Positions 4,879 through 5,008 of a stretch of DNA of 5,008 nucleotides are shown piece after piece (the first letter of the stretch is position 1; each line of letters starts with the position of its first letter). The notes beneath the pieces were generated by a model, which was not told the DNA's origin, searched no databases, and saw only the letters and a program-made list of their open reading frames with translations. Source of the stretch: Desulfobacterales bacterium C00003060 (lineage in GTDB: Bacteria; Desulfobacterota; Desulfobacteria; Desulfobacterales; C00003060); assembly GCA_001751085.1 (NCBI GenBank), contig MAXP01000263.1, positions 1-5,008 on the forward strand, in the 5' to 3' direction. Position numbers and translations under genes: made by a program.

Positions 4879-4897
4879 TTATACCTCGAAAGGCCAC
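4879..4897 (-). repeat. 19-bp dispersed repeat, copy B (inverted)
   Basis: TTATACCTCGAAAGGCCAC is the exact reverse complement of 2804-2822. The flanking bases diverge immediately on the side facing the Fur-family gene, while weak similarity continues for a few bases on the other side. The two copies stand in opposite orientation about 2.06 kb apart and bracket the convergent Fe-S scaffold and Fur-family genes. This copy adjoins the palindromic repeat at the right edge and may be part of the same element. Confidence 0.7.
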
Positions 4898-4920
4898 AAA
4901 TGACACTTCTTCGCCGGCCG

Positions 4921-5005
4921 TGAACATCAATAGCGGCGTTGCTCAGGCTTGCAATAGCCAGCTATTCCGCGCCTTCGCGCCTTGCTCTTGATGCTCATGA
5001 CTCAC
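4921..5005. repeat. Highly structured palindromic repeat (multibranch hairpin)
   Basis: An outer stem pairs CATCAA (4925-4930) with TTGATG (4988-4993), continued by AGC (4932-4934)/GCT (4984-4986) and GGCG (4935-4938)/CGCC (4978-4981), allowing a mismatch and a TT bulge. Inside are three smaller dyads: TTGC (4939-4942)/GCAA (4951-4954), AATAG (4953-4957)/CTATT (4962-4966) and CGCG (4968-4971)/CGCG (4976-4979). The inner dyads partly overlap each other and the outer stem, so they cannot all form at once. GTGA/TCAC at the outer margins can extend it. No U-tract follows. The form is that of an intergenic palindromic repeat. I believe similar sequences are multi-copy in related genomes, but cannot verify this here. 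Confidence 0.6.
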
Positions 5006-5008
5006 CGA

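Noticed and set aside
4827..4991. 54-codon plus-strand frame with AAGGA 7 bases upstream
   Set aside because: Most of the frame is the palindromic repeat and the 19-bp repeat, its promoter spacing is poor, and no domain is seen; probably repeat-derived.
1..5008. CRISPR array, rRNA or phage genes
   Set aside because: No regularly spaced identical repeats, no rRNA-like sequence and no phage protein signatures were seen.

Overview
The window looks like bacterial chromosome of moderate GC content, most likely a member of the Desulfobacterota (formerly Deltaproteobacteria). That placement is an inference. It rests on the style of the NifU-like scaffold protein, the start of a standard dcw (division and cell wall) cluster, and intergenic repeats of a kind I associate with these genomes. 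No marker in the window settles the taxonomy.

Left half (1-2747, all on the minus strand): mltG, a 338-bp gap, then mraZ and rsmH, with rsmH nearest the left edge. mraZ-rsmH is the usual first pair of the dcw cluster, so the cell-division and peptidoglycan genes (ftsL and onward) probably lie just beyond the left edge. The gap in front of mraZ holds a strong sigma-70-like promoter with an A/T-rich upstream element and two MraZ operator boxes exactly 10 bp apart, so the cluster is probably autoregulated by MraZ. mltG ends peptidoglycan strands and fits this cell-wall neighbourhood, but the promoter between it and mraZ suggests separate transcription.

Middle (2748-3292): a divergent intergenic region of 545 bp. 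It contains a 95-bp MITE-like element whose ends (GTAA..., imperfect 22-bp inverted repeats) and 8-bp flanking near-duplication match the IS66-family rules, one copy of a 19-bp repeat, several small dyads, and reiterated TCCGAAAT-type words just before the next gene.

Right half (3293-4639): two convergent genes 18 bp apart. The plus-strand gene encodes an unusual fusion: an N-terminal DUF442/PTP-like phosphatase domain whose catalytic cysteine is replaced by glycine, joined to a NifU/IscU-like iron-sulfur scaffold domain with all its ligands intact. The minus-strand gene encodes a Fur-family regulator with a cysteine in a position that is Asp in classical Fur, read from a near-consensus promoter placed so close to the ATG that the mRNA should be nearly leaderless. 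Metal regulation next to Fe-S assembly is suggestive, but no shared control is shown by the sequence.

Right edge (4640-5008): no convincing gene. It holds the second, inverted copy of the 19-bp repeat followed by a highly structured palindromic repeat reaching nearly to the window end. The two 19-bp copies bracket the Fe-S/Fur gene pair.
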